From: Clostridia bacterium
GTDB lineage: Bacteria; Bacillota; Clostridia; TANB77; CAG-508
Assembly (NCBI GenBank): GCA_022790975.1
Contig: JAAVYF010000047.1
Location: forward strand, 19,126-83,125
Reading direction: 5' to 3'
Length of the DNA: 64,000 nucleotides
The notes beneath the pieces were generated by a model. That model worked only from the letters and a program-made list of their open reading frames with translations, did not search any database and had not been told where the DNA came from. Position 1 is the stretch's first letter. The number at the start of each line of letters is the position of its first letter. This document shows positions 18,787-28,330 of the stretch, piece by piece. Both the position numbers and the translations under genes were made by a program.

Positions 18787-19464
18787 CTATACAGTTTCTT
18801 CTTGATTTTGATTTTCATTATTTTCTTCTTTTTCTGCAATTTCCATGCTTGCAATAGAAACTTCATATGCAACTCTTGTTTCTACAGTTCCATCATCATG
18901 TTTCTTTTCATATGTTCTTGATTGAACTCTACCTACTATTTTTACTTCTGTTCCAACTTCTATATTTTGACAGAATCTAGCATTTCTTCCCCATGCAATA
19001 CAAGGTATATAATCAGACTTATTATAAGCTCTATTTACAGCAAGTAAAATATCTGCTATTTCTCTTCCAAATGGTGTTTGTCTATAAATAGGTTTTTTAC
19101 ATACATATCCAACTAATGTTACTTCGTTTGTTAGAACATCTTTTCCTATTTCAACATCTACTGGAGTTTCTTTTATCTCCTTTGCAAAAACTGTTAGTAT
19201 TAATCTATTTTTTTCATTTTCATAATTATTATAGCTTCTAAATTGACCTTCTACTTCTACATTTTTCCCTATTGTTAGATCAACATCTGTTAATAATCTT
19301 TCTGATACTGTAATTGGAATGATATCAGTGTTTGAACTTAAACGAACTACTTCTAGATTAAAACTATAAAATTTTTCTCCATAAATCTCATGGCTATACT
19401 TTTGTTCACTTACAATTTTTCCAACCAATATTAAATGGTTATTTTCCGAATAATTTGTATTCAA
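18787..19464 (-). CDS. Single-stranded DNA-binding-like protein with two OB folds
   Basis: A 225-residue protein. Two OB-type domains are visible. The first starts NHLILVGKIVSEQKY and carries a FYSFNLEV strand; the second starts EVTLVGYVCKKPIYRQTPFG and has an SSB-like IPCIAWGRNARFC strand and a VGRVQSRTYEKK strand. Standard SSB has one OB fold and an acidic DDDIPF tail; here the tail is acidic but lacks that motif. It is therefore probably a duplicated SSB paralogue found in Clostridia rather than the replication SSB. A TCGGAA in its N-terminus spans two codons and causes no shift. Confidence 0.75.
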   Translation of the reverse strand: MNTNYSENNHLILVGKIVSEQKYSHEIYGEKFYSFNLEVVRLSSNTDIIPITVSERLLTDVDLTIGKNVEVEGQFRSYNNYENEKNRLILTVFAKEIKETPVDVEIGKDVLTNEVTLVGYVCKKPIYRQTPFGREIADILLAVNRAYNKSDYIPCIAWGRNARFCQNIEVGTEVKIVGRVQSRTYEKKHDDGTVETRVAYEVSIASMEIAEKEENNENQNQEETV

Positions 19465-19692
19465 TTTTTATTCCTCCTTAAATTTATCCACTGTATCTTA
19501 ATATATAATGCTTATCCTCGTTCATTTTCTGCATGAAACAAGTTTATTATAACACCTTTTTCATAATTTGTCTACATAAAATTGAATATTTTTCATTTTT
19601 TTTACAAAAAAACTCTTTTTTACCATTTAATTTCTCTTTAAACTGTATCTTTTCTAGCTATATTGGTTTCATAATTTATTCGTAAACCTGTT

Positions 19693-21046
19693 TTATTTTA
19701 TGTTACTTAATACATATTTTTTATATAAATTTCCCTTTTCTTCGAAGTTTTTAAAATGGCTATAACTAGAGGCAGCTGGAGAAAGCACACATGAATAACC
19801 CTGAGCAGTTACTTTTTTGGAAATACTTACTGCTTCTTCTATAGTTTCTACTTTATATACTTGTTTAATATCTTTTAATTGTTCGTAAATTTTGTTACCA
19901 GTTTCTGGCATACAAATTATATTTTTTACATTAGAACTTTTTAAAAAATTTATTAATTCTTGTTGGTCAACTCCCCTATCCATTCCTCCACAAATCAATG
20001 TATCTACATTAGATATAGTTTTTATACAATTTATAGTTGCTTGTGGAATTGTAGCTATTGCATCATCATAAAACTCTATATTATCAAATTTTCCAATATA
20101 CTCCATTCTATGTTCTAAAGGCTCAGAATTTTTTATGCTTTCTATTGCTTTATATAAATTAAGATCTAGAATTTTTACTACTGCTAAAAGAAACATCATA
20201 TTATTTAATATATGCATTCCCTTTATTTTTCTTGGCTCATTTGCATTCATTAAAATCTGGTTATTAAAATATATGTTATCATTTTTCAAATATACTTTAT
20301 TTTTTATTTTTTCATTCATTTTAGTTCCGATCCAAATAAACTGCAATATCATTAAGTTTATAATCATATAAATGAGATTTAATAAGATTATTTTCTGCAT
20401 TATAAATAAAAAAGTCATTATCATTCTGAAATTTTGCTATATTAAATTTTGCTTTAATATATTCTTCTATACTATTTACATGGTCTAAATGTTCTGGAAA
20501 AATGTTTAACAAAATAGAAATGTGAGGAGAAAATTTAGTAAATTCTAATGTATGAGATGATACTTCAATTATTATATATGAATTAGAAGTAAAATTATCA
20601 ACTTCATCAAATATAGGGTTCCCTATATTTCCAACTAAAAATACCTCTTTTTCTTGAGCTTTTAAAATATTATATAACACTGTGCTTGTTGTACTTTTTC
20701 CTTTAGTTCCAGTTATACCAATTTTAATTCCTGGAAAAAATTTTAATAAAAGCTCATAATCTGTAATTATTTTATCTTTAAAACTTGATATATCTATGTC
20801 TTTTAATACAACTCCTGGTGCCTTTATTATTAAATCAAATTCATTTAAATTATTTAAATAGTTATCTCCTAAGTTAAAATACACATTAGAATCAAATTCA
20901 TTTCTATCAATTTCAATATTTTTATCAGCAATTGTAATTTTTTTATCTTTAAAATGCTTTCTTATATATTGAAATATAGACTTTCCTTGCTTTCCAAATC
21001 CTAAAAGCACAATATTCTTATCTTTAAAAAATTCAAGTATTGTCAT
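19693..21046 (-). CDS. murD: UDP-N-acetylmuramoyl-L-alanine glutamate ligase (MurD/MurD2), restored across one CGGA site
   Basis: Reading CGGA at 20329-20326 as glycine joins two frames into a 450-residue Mur ligase, the normal MurD size. The N-terminal Rossmann segment (NIVLLGFGKQGKSIFQYIRK), the ATP loop GITGTKGKSTT, the central EVSSHTLEF and LNIFPEHLDH motifs, and the C-terminal HRMEYIGKFDNIEFYDDA and SPAASSYSHFKNFEEKG motifs are all present. The junction reads VYLD-G-TKMNEK. It overlaps the murL start-side gene by 4 bases (murL stop, murD start). Adjacent to murL, this is best read as the MurD2 type that adds L-Glu, later epimerised by MurL. The ligase family call is firm; the L-Glu specificity is inferred from the neighbour. 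Confidence 0.9.
20326..20329 (-). other. CGGA +1 recoding site (Gly) in murD
   Basis: In-frame GAT CGGA ACT restores YLD-G-TKMNE. Triplet reading gives CGG AAC TAA, a stop that would remove the last 210 residues. Confidence 0.88.
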
Positions 21047-22368
21047 ATGTTCTCCTTTAAAATTTTCTTAAATTCATCTGGTAAATTATTATTCTCATTA
21101 AAATATTTTAAATTACTATCTGAGGTATCTACTAAATCAAAATGTTCTTTATAATATTTTAATAAATAAGGCAATTCATTTGCATCTATTAATTTTATTA
21201 CTTTACTTATTGAATATCTTACCTCACTAAATGTACCAACACATTCAAATGGCTTAATATCTCCAAATCCACATAATTCTATAAAAGTTTGTAATAAGTT
21301 TTCTTTTTCAAATAAATTAGCTCCAAAAATTTCTTCAAGCTTTTTTTGTTCTATAAATGGACTAAGAATAGTATAAACAAATAAACATTTTGGGCAATCT
21401 CCACACCAAATCCAATTGACCCCTTTACTTCCTTTATTACAGCTCTTAAAAATCTTATGATACTTTTCTAATCTTGAAAAAATCATAGCAATTTGAAGTT
21501 CACTTATTGGTCTTAAAAAACTAAAATATTCTGATTCTGTTTTCAAATAATTTCTTGCATACCATCTAAAATCATTTTCAAATTCTAATGTTTTAGAATA
21601 TTGATGATTAATATTTTCATTTTCTATATTAGTTTCATTTGAACTATCTTCATTAGATAATGCAATATATTTTTTATCTAACATAAAAGCTATTGCATAA
21701 GTTAAAAATGCAACCATAGCAGAAAATGGTGTATGTCCATTTAAAAACCCCTTTTTATTTAAATCTATTAAATTTTTATCAATTATTCTATTTACTTCAA
21801 TTATAGAATCTTTAGAAAAACCTGCTATTTGAATACAATTATATGAAACTTCTTTTGTGCCAATCATAAAAGGATTAATATTTTGAAACTTATCTTTCAA
21901 TAACTCCATTGTAACATTAGAATCTTTTCCTCCTCCTATTGGGATAATAATCCCAGAAGTTATTTTAGGAATTTCTTCTAATTCTATAAAATTCCCAATA
22001 GATTTAAATTTAACAAAATCTTCTTCTGATGTTTGTATTTTATTTATATATCTAAATTCTCCTAAACCAAGATAAAATAATTTTCTAAACCATTTTTCTT
22101 GTTTTTCATCTAATCTACCACATTTAATTATAAAATTTTCTGAACATGTTGCTTTAAAATAACTAATTGCCTCTACCATCCCAAGATTAAAAACAATATT
22201 TTTTAAAATATTAGACTCCAAATGTTTCCATCTGAAGCCTTTTTTTAATATTTCATGTTTTGGTGTAAATTTTGCTAATCCCTCTATTTCAAATTCATAA
22301 TCAAAATAAATTTTTTCACTATCTTCTGAAATTTTATAATTATTATAAATAAAATTTGGATATTTCAT
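21043..22368 (-). CDS. murL: UDP-N-acetyl-alpha-D-muramoyl-L-alanyl-L-glutamate epimerase (MurL)
   Basis: A 441-residue protein. The ATP-binding PP-loop-like motif IIPIGGGKDSNVTMELL (about residues 140-156), the ALSNEDSSNETN segment with a later NHQYSKTLEFE, and the cysteine cluster WIWCGDCPKCLFVY match the MurL family first described in Xanthomonas, where MurD2 adds L-Glu and MurL epimerises it to D-Glu in the UDP-MurNAc dipeptide. The 4-base overlap with murD supports this pathway. The organism may therefore not depend on glutamate racemase for peptidoglycan, which only the whole genome can show. Confidence 0.83.
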   Translation of the reverse strand: MKYPNFIYNNYKISEDSEKIYFDYEFEIEGLAKFTPKHEILKKGFRWKHLESNILKNIVFNLGMVEAISYFKATCSENFIIKCGRLDEKQEKWFRKLFYLGLGEFRYINKIQTSEEDFVKFKSIGNFIELEEIPKITSGIIIPIGGGKDSNVTMELLKDKFQNINPFMIGTKEVSYNCIQIAGFSKDSIIEVNRIIDKNLIDLNKKGFLNGHTPFSAMVAFLTYAIAFMLDKKYIALSNEDSSNETNIENENINHQYSKTLEFENDFRWYARNYLKTESEYFSFLRPISELQIAMIFSRLEKYHKIFKSCNKGSKGVNWIWCGDCPKCLFVYTILSPFIEQKKLEEIFGANLFEKENLLQTFIELCGFGDIKPFECVGTFSEVRYSISKVIKLIDANELPYLLKYYKEHFDLVDTSDSNLKYFNENNNLPDEFKKILKENI

Positions 22369-23330
22369 AACTTTAAACTCCTCTTTCCATCTATTTTATT
22401 ATCTGAAACTGTTTTATATATGGTTTTTTTCCTATTAAGTATTGCATAAAAAAATGATGTTATTGGAACTGAAATAATTAATCCTATATTCCCAATAAAA
22501 ATAATTATACCTATTAGAAATATTTCATCAATATTTAAAATATCATTTAATTTATAGCCATTTTTTAAATAATAACACATTGGAATTAATGTTATTCCAG
22601 CAAATAACAAAAACAAAACATTAATTTTTTCACTAATTACTTCTTTTCCAACTATAACTCCAATTTTAAATTGTTCTTTCCAATCTATATCTTGAGCTTT
22701 ATCTTTTTCTAAATCTAATCTTGATATTATTCTAGGCACTATATCAATAAATATTCCTAAAAATATTGTAACAGCCATTCCTAATATAATATTATTAGAA
22801 AGATTACTTTTATACATACCAATTACATTAGTATTAGAACCAATTATAAAAACTATAAAACCACAAATAAAACTCGTACTAAGTATAGAAATCACTTCCG
22901 AAAATGATTTTCTATGTATTCCTTCTTTTATTAAAATATTCATAGTAACTATTAAAAATGATACTATACCTGTTAAAATCCAAATATTTTTATCATTTAT
23001 AATTGCTTTTATATATATATAATATAAAATTAAAATTGTTAATACATATCTTATTAAATTTTTTATGCAAGATTTTTTTTCAATTATTATTATTGAAACT
23101 ATAAAAACTATTATTGCAAAAAGAATATAATATTGTCTTCCAGATTTTTTTACTTCTTGTTTTATATCTTTGCTATCATTTTTAGGTGTTTCTATAACTT
23201 GTGTAGCTTCTGTTTCATTTACAGACTCACCTTCTTGAATATTTATATCATCAGTAGCATATATAACTCCAATTAACAAATTCATCATTAGTACAAAAGT
23301 CAATATAATTAGAATTATTTTTTTGTACAT
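22365..23330 (-). CDS. Polytopic membrane protein, possibly YibE/F-like
   Basis: A 321-residue protein with an N-terminal signal-type helix, a short polar extracellular stretch (residues 26-60) and about eight transmembrane helices. Segments such as ILGMAVTIFLGIFIDIVPRI and GKEVISEKINVLFLLFAG recall YibE/F-type membrane proteins, but the match is weak. It overlaps the murL start by 4 bases (ATGA-type), so it is translationally linked to cell-wall genes. Function unknown. Confidence 0.5.
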   Translation of the reverse strand: MYKKIILIILTFVLMMNLLIGVIYATDDINIQEGESVNETEATQVIETPKNDSKDIKQEVKKSGRQYYILFAIIVFIVSIIIIEKKSCIKNLIRYVLTILILYYIYIKAIINDKNIWILTGIVSFLIVTMNILIKEGIHRKSFSEVISILSTSFICGFIVFIIGSNTNVIGMYKSNLSNNIILGMAVTIFLGIFIDIVPRIISRLDLEKDKAQDIDWKEQFKIGVIVGKEVISEKINVLFLLFAGITLIPMCYYLKNGYKLNDILNIDEIFLIGIIIFIGNIGLIISVPITSFFYAILNRKKTIYKTVSDNKIDGKRSLKL

Positions 23331-23341
23331 AACTCCTCCAA

Positions 23342-24220
23342 CTAAAATATTACAATATCAATTTCATTTGTATCAAGATTTTCGCCATATGCAAAAATTA
23401 TATAAACATATCCATCATCTGTTAAAAAATAATTTTTTATATTATCTATTTTATACATACTATCATTTGGATTTCTAGTAAAAGAAGAACCATATTGTTT
23501 AGCTATTTCAGCAGCATTATTTGCAGCTATTTGTATTGTAGAATCTATACTTCTTTGTACATCTTCTATACTTGTTTCTTTTAATTTTATTAATTCTTTT
23601 AAAGAAATTTCCTTTTTATCAGGAATGCTATAATTATATGTCGCAACTGTAACAGTTTCAGCTGTATTCTCAGATTTCTGAACAGTTTTTATTGCAATTG
23701 AAATTGCACCATTATTTACATAAGCCACATAATTAACTTGATAATTAGTAAAACCCGTTGTACTTCTCATAATTTTATTTGCTTCATCTAAAAACAATTC
23801 TTTAATTTCACCATTTATCTGTTTAGCAACATCATTATTTATATTTAATATTGGAATTTGTAAATCAACATGATAATAATTTTCATCATCATTTTGAACT
23901 GTATATCCTGTATAAACAACAGCTCTTGTTGTATCTATTTTATCAACATTTATATTTTCACTATTTACATGTAATTCATTTGTAAATATATTATTAAAAT
24001 TAGCTTTTAAATCAGAATATTCTTCTTGCGTTTTATTACTTCCTATATGTATACCAAGCATTAGAGGATCTGTATCTGAATATTTATAAAAATATTGTCC
24101 ATATATTGCAATACAAACTGCTACAACGCAAATTAAAAGTAATACAACAAAAAATATAACTTTGTTTTTTCCATTTAATTTACTAACAAATCTTCTTAAT
24201 GATCTATTTATTCTGTTCAT
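23342..24220 (-). CDS. Membrane-anchored extracytoplasmic protein, DUF4163/DUF3298 (RsiV-like) candidate
   Basis: A 292-residue protein with one transmembrane helix (residues 22-43) and an extracytoplasmic domain. The domain has the pattern of DUF4163/DUF3298 proteins: LQIPILNINNDVAKQINGEI, a central AISIAIKTVQKSEN strand pair and a C-terminal FLTDDGYVYIIFAYGE. The same fold is used by the anti-sigma factor RsiV, but there is no sigma factor gene next to it here. First gene of the run into murL-murD. Confidence 0.6.
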   Translation of the reverse strand: MNRINRSLRRFVSKLNGKNKVIFFVVLLLICVVAVCIAIYGQYFYKYSDTDPLMLGIHIGSNKTQEEYSDLKANFNNIFTNELHVNSENINVDKIDTTRAVVYTGYTVQNDDENYYHVDLQIPILNINNDVAKQINGEIKELFLDEANKIMRSTTGFTNYQVNYVAYVNNGAISIAIKTVQKSENTAETVTVATYNYSIPDKKEISLKELIKLKETSIEDVQRSIDSTIQIAANNAAEIAKQYGSSFTRNPNDSMYKIDNIKNYFLTDDGYVYIIFAYGENLDTNEIDIVIF

Positions 24221-24414
24221 TTTTATACCTCTTACCTATATATTTTCTAGTATGCATATTATATCATCTTGCTATTTACAATTCAATACTTTATGAAATT
24301 AAGTTTTTGGATTTCTTATTATACCTACCAAAAAAATTATTTACTTATTTACTTATTTAAATTATCTTAAATATATATAATTAAATCTTTAACTAATTTT
24401 CTTTAAAATTAAAA

Positions 24415-24447
24415 ATAACAGGAAAAATACCACTATTCTTCCTGTTA
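24415..24447 (-). terminator. Terminator of the ClpE-like gene
   Basis: Stem ataacaggaa / ttcctgttat, 30 bases past the stop of the Clp ATPase gene. Confidence 0.8.
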
Positions 24448-24476
24448 TAAAATGTAATTACAAACATTAACACTTT

Positions 24477-26810
24477 TTATCCAATTTTAAATTCTAATTC
24501 ATTCCCATTTTCTGCCAAATGCACAAATACTGTATTCCCAGTTTTTAGTTCATCTCTTAAAATTTTATCTGCCAAAGTATCTTCAATATAATTTTGAATT
24601 GTTCTTCTTAATGGTCTTGCTCCATATTTTAAATCTGTTCCTTTTTCTAATAAGAATTTCTTTGCAGACTCATCTACTTCTAAATTAATTTCTTTTGATT
24701 TTAAAGCATTATTAGTTTGTTTTAATAATAAGTCTACTATTTGAATTAATTCACTTTCTGTTAAACTATTAAATGGAATTATTTCATCAACTCTATTTAA
24801 AAATTCTGGTCTAAATAAACTTTTTAATGCTTCTACCATTTTATTTGAATTTTGTATACTATCTTTTCCAAATCCTATAGAATTTGTATTTAAATTTGAA
24901 CCAGCATTTGAAGTCATAATAATTATTGTATTTGAAAAATTTACAACATTTCCTTGTGAATCTGTAAGTTTTCCATCATCTAAAACTTGTAGCAAAATAT
25001 TAAAAACATCTGAATGAGCTTTTTCAATCTCATCTAATAAAATAATTGAATATGGTCTTCTTTTAACTCTATCTGTTAATTGTCCAGCATCATCATATCC
25101 AACATATCCAGGAGGAGCTCCAATTAACTTAGCTGTAGAATGACTTTCCATATATTCAGACATATCTATTCTAATAATAGAATCTTCACTACCAAATATT
25201 TCTCTTGCTAAAGCTTTAGATAACTCTGTTTTTCCAACTCCAGTAGGTCCAACAAATATAAATGATGGCGGTCTTTTAGTACTTTGAAGTCCAACTCTAT
25301 TTCTTCTTATAGCTTTAGAAACTGCTTCAATTGCTCTATTTTGTCCAATAACATGATTATGTAAATATTTTTCTAAATTAAGTAATTTTTCTGTTTCTGC
25401 TTCTGTTATTTTTGTTACTGGAATTTTTGTCCATCTTTCAATAACTTCTGCTACATCTTGAACTGAAAGAATTGATGGTTTAAGAGATTTTTCTATTTTA
25501 TCCATTCTTTCTTTTAAATTACACTCTTTTGTTTTTAAATCTGCTGCTTTTTGATAATCTTCTATTGAATCTGAAGAAACAGCTTCTTCTTTTTGCGTTT
25601 CTATAACTGCAAGCTCATTTTTTATCATTTCTAATTCATATAATTCTTTATTATTCAAATTAATTTTTGAACATGCTTCATCAATTATATCAATTGCCTT
25701 ATCTGGTAAAAATCTATCATGAATATATTTTTCAGACATATTTACAATTCTTTCAATTATATCATCTGTAATTAAAACTTTATGAAAATCTTCATAATAT
25801 TTTTTAATTCCTTTTATAATTTCAATTGTTTCATCAATTGTTGGTTCATCAACTTGAATTGGTTGAAATCTTCTTTCTAGGGCTGAATCTTTTTCTATAT
25901 ATTTTCTATATTCTTTTAATGTTGTAGTTCCTATTATTTGAATTTCACCAGAAGATAAAGCTGGCTTTAAAATATTTGCTGCATTCATTGAATGTTCTGC
26001 ATCTCCAGCACCTATTATATTATGAAGTTCATCAATTACTAAAATTATATTTCCATAAGTTTTACATTCATCTATTAATGACTTCATTCTTGATTCAAAT
26101 TGACCTCTAAATTGAGTTCCTGCAACTATAGCTGTGATATCTATTAAATATACTTCTTTATTTAATAATTTAGCTGGTACTTCATTTCTTGCGATTTTAA
26201 GAGCTAGACCTTGAGCAATAGCAGTTTTACCAACTCCTGGCTCCCCTATTAAACATGGGTTATTTTTAGAACGTCTATTTAAAATTTGTGTTACTCTCAA
26301 AATTTCTTGCTCTCTACCAATAACTTCATCAATCTTTCCAGAAGCAGCCATTGCAGTTAAATTAGTTCCAAATGAATCTAAAAATTTCTTTTTGTTATTT
26401 TTAGCTTTCTTTTCAACTTTAACTTTTTTATGACTAGAAGCTCCCTCTGCTGATGCACTATTATTAGAAGAAGTATTTTCTTGTTGTTCATTATTTGAAT
26501 TATTTCCTTTAAAAAGGTTTAATATTCCTGCAAATGGATTACTTCCATCTTCAGTATTTTCTAAATCATTTAATATATCTAATTCTCCATTTTCATTAAT
26601 TTCATTCATAAAATTTCCAAATTGTTCAGAAAGTTCTGCTATATCATCTTCAGAAATATTTGCATTTTGTGTTAAAACTTGAAGTGGATTAATACCTTTT
26701 TCTTTAGCACAATTATAACAAAGACCCTCTACTGTAGTCTTATTATTTTCTATTTTATTAATAAATACAACTGCAGGATTCTTTTTACACACTGAGCATT
26801 TCATATTCAT
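24477..26810 (-). CDS. clpE: Clp ATPase with N-terminal zinc finger (ClpE/ClpC type)
   Basis: A 777-residue AAA+ unfoldase. The N-terminal CSVCKK ... CYNCAKEKG zinc finger (residues 5-36) is the ClpE/McsA type. A Ser/Asn-rich linker leads to the first AAA domain (GEPGVGKTA near residue 190, DELHNIIGAG), a coiled middle domain, and the second AAA domain (FVGPTGVGKTELSKALA; LDEIEKAH). A SIGFG loop in the second domain is the expected ClpP docking site. It unfolds damaged proteins for ClpP. ClpE rather than ClpC is chosen because the zinc finger replaces the ClpC N-domain. No CIRCE or CtsR operator was identified by eye. Confidence 0.88.
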   Translation of the reverse strand: MNMKCSVCKKNPAVVFINKIENNKTTVEGLCYNCAKEKGINPLQVLTQNANISEDDIAELSEQFGNFMNEINENGELDILNDLENTEDGSNPFAGILNLFKGNNSNNEQQENTSSNNSASAEGASSHKKVKVEKKAKNNKKKFLDSFGTNLTAMAASGKIDEVIGREQEILRVTQILNRRSKNNPCLIGEPGVGKTAIAQGLALKIARNEVPAKLLNKEVYLIDITAIVAGTQFRGQFESRMKSLIDECKTYGNIILVIDELHNIIGAGDAEHSMNAANILKPALSSGEIQIIGTTTLKEYRKYIEKDSALERRFQPIQVDEPTIDETIEIIKGIKKYYEDFHKVLITDDIIERIVNMSEKYIHDRFLPDKAIDIIDEACSKINLNNKELYELEMIKNELAVIETQKEEAVSSDSIEDYQKAADLKTKECNLKERMDKIEKSLKPSILSVQDVAEVIERWTKIPVTKITEAETEKLLNLEKYLHNHVIGQNRAIEAVSKAIRRNRVGLQSTKRPPSFIFVGPTGVGKTELSKALAREIFGSEDSIIRIDMSEYMESHSTAKLIGAPPGYVGYDDAGQLTDRVKRRPYSIILLDEIEKAHSDVFNILLQVLDDGKLTDSQGNVVNFSNTIIIMTSNAGSNLNTNSIGFGKDSIQNSNKMVEALKSLFRPEFLNRVDEIIPFNSLTESELIQIVDLLLKQTNNALKSKEINLEVDESAKKFLLEKGTDLKYGARPLRRTIQNYIEDTLADKILRDELKTGNTVFVHLAENGNELEFKIG

Positions 26811-26897
26811 ACGTTAAACTCTCTCCTTACATCATTTTAATATTACTTATAATACAATATTTTAACGTGTTAGTCAATAGCTAAATGTGGTAAAAAA

Positions 26898-27482
26898 CTA
26901 TTCAAAATTCTCTAAAATTGAATTTAAACTTGATGCGCCATATACATAAATTCCTTCTTCTAATCTTCTAACATCTTCTTCAGATAAATATTCTGTATAA
27001 ATTTCTGTTTTTTCATAAAGTGTTTTATCATAATTTTCATTTAAACGATACACTGTAACAATTCCATCTGTTGAATTAATTACAAAATGCTCACTACAAA
27101 GTCCATCCATAAGTTTATATAAAGTTACAGCGTCTTTTGAAAATTCCTTAATAGTCCAATCTGGATATTTTTCTTTAACTTCGTCTTCTGTAAGATTAGA
27201 CATTTCTACTGGAAGTTCAGATTGTTTAATTTCTGTATGTTTACAATCTTCATATTTTTTTTCTAAAGATAAAGTTGCTGTTGGTAAAAGTTTTTCTTCT
27301 AAACTTGATGTTTCTAAAACTGCCTCTTCTGAATTTTCTGCTTTTGTTGTATCTCCTGCAATATTAGTACTTGTATCTGAATCTTTTTTTCCTAAAATCA
27401 TTGGATAAAATTTTCCAATAAAATATCCTATTAATGCCGAAAATAAAAATATTAATATTCCATATTTAACAATCTTCTTCAT
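26898..27482 (-). CDS. Membrane-anchored protein with BofC-like C-terminal domain
   Basis: A 194-residue protein with an N-terminal transmembrane helix (residues 7-24). An acidic linker follows, then a domain with DEVKEKYPDWTIKEFSKDAV and, at the C-terminus, LSEEDVRRLEEGIYVYGASS, as in the BofC C-terminal domain. BofC in Bacillus restrains SpoIVB and so tunes sigma-K activation across the forespore membrane. The domain resemblance is good; the same function here is inferred from the presence of an M23/M50 pair elsewhere in the window. Confidence 0.65.
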   Translation of the reverse strand: MKKIVKYGILIFLFSALIGYFIGKFYPMILGKKDSDTSTNIAGDTTKAENSEEAVLETSSLEEKLLPTATLSLEKKYEDCKHTEIKQSELPVEMSNLTEDEVKEKYPDWTIKEFSKDAVTLYKLMDGLCSEHFVINSTDGIVTVYRLNENYDKTLYEKTEIYTEYLSEEDVRRLEEGIYVYGASSLNSILENFE

Positions 27483-27718
27483 AATCTATCTCCTTAGATT
27501 CTTAATCAAATAAAGCTATACAGCTATACTTAATATTATATTTTTTTCCTTAAATTTATTATGTATAACTATAATTAAAAATATACCAATTTTAATAAAA
27601 TTTTCATATACTTATTTTTTCAATTTTCTTACTCATACATAAAATTTCTATAATATTCTACATTTTATTCTTTTTGTTTCATAAGTTTAAAATTTTATAA
27701 AAACTTTTATATAAAACG

Positions 27719-27759
27719 AACCCTTGCAGAATACTAGTAAATAGTATCCTGCAAGGGTT
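27719..27759. terminator. Strong bidirectional-type hairpin terminator
   Basis: An extended inverted repeat, aacccttgcag with ctgcaagggtt and an inner atacta/tagtat arm, lies 20 bases past the stop of the 27779 gene. It isolates that gene from the BofC-like gene. Confidence 0.8.
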
Positions 27760-27778
27760 ACTTTGATAAATAATATCT

Positions 27779-28252
27779 CTAAATTACCTTTAGAGATTGG
27801 AGAAGATCTGGTATTTCGTCAAAGGAATATTTCTGATAACTTAATTCTTTATAAAATGCCTGAAAATATTTTTCAATTCCTTCAGACAAATTATTAGAAT
27901 CTTGCTCCTTTTTAACTTCAATCAGAGCATCAAATGTCGGACCATCTCCAAATAATCCATCATCATTTCTTTCTCCTTTTTGATGAATATTTTGGAATTG
28001 ATAGCCACGGATCTTTCTATAAAATCCGCTACGCCCGCACCTAAGCCCAGTTATCTCAACAAAAAACAATTTCTCATCTTTAAATATTCCTTTTATGCAG
28101 CTCCGTTCTTGTTCTGAATCCATATTCATTATGCCTACAATTTCATTTTTTTCTTTCTGGATAAAATATCCATTAAATGATTCACTTGGATTCTGCATAT
28201 ACCTGTCGCTTACTAAACCTGAAATTTTAAACAACTCCATATTTCCCTCCAT
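27779..28252 (-). CDS. Accessory hypothetical protein with a triplet-read CGG codon
   Basis: A 157-residue soluble protein I do not recognise. Codon use is richer in G+C than its neighbours (TGC GGG CGT AGC GGA in one stretch), and its own terminator isolates it, so recent transfer is likely. At 28105-28103 it carries an in-frame CGG (GAA CGG AGC TGC). Reading CGGA as one codon would give a stop two codons later, while triplet Arg keeps the frame open for 107 more residues. It is therefore an exception to the pattern in the core genes: either foreign and poorly expressed, or evidence that CGG shifting is not absolute. The ATG at 28240 (MELFK) is an alternative start. Confidence 0.65.
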   Translation of the reverse strand: MEGNMELFKISGLVSDRYMQNPSESFNGYFIQKEKNEIVGIMNMDSEQERSCIKGIFKDEKLFFVEITGLRCGRSGFYRKIRGYQFQNIHQKGERNDDGLFGDGPTFDALIEVKKEQDSNNLSEGIEKYFQAFYKELSYQKYSFDEIPDLLQSLKVI

Positions 28253-28330
28253 TTATATTCAGTATAGCCACCGGGTTACATAATAATTTTAATATAATAT
28301 CAATTCTTTGTCAAGCATTCGTTTGTATAT

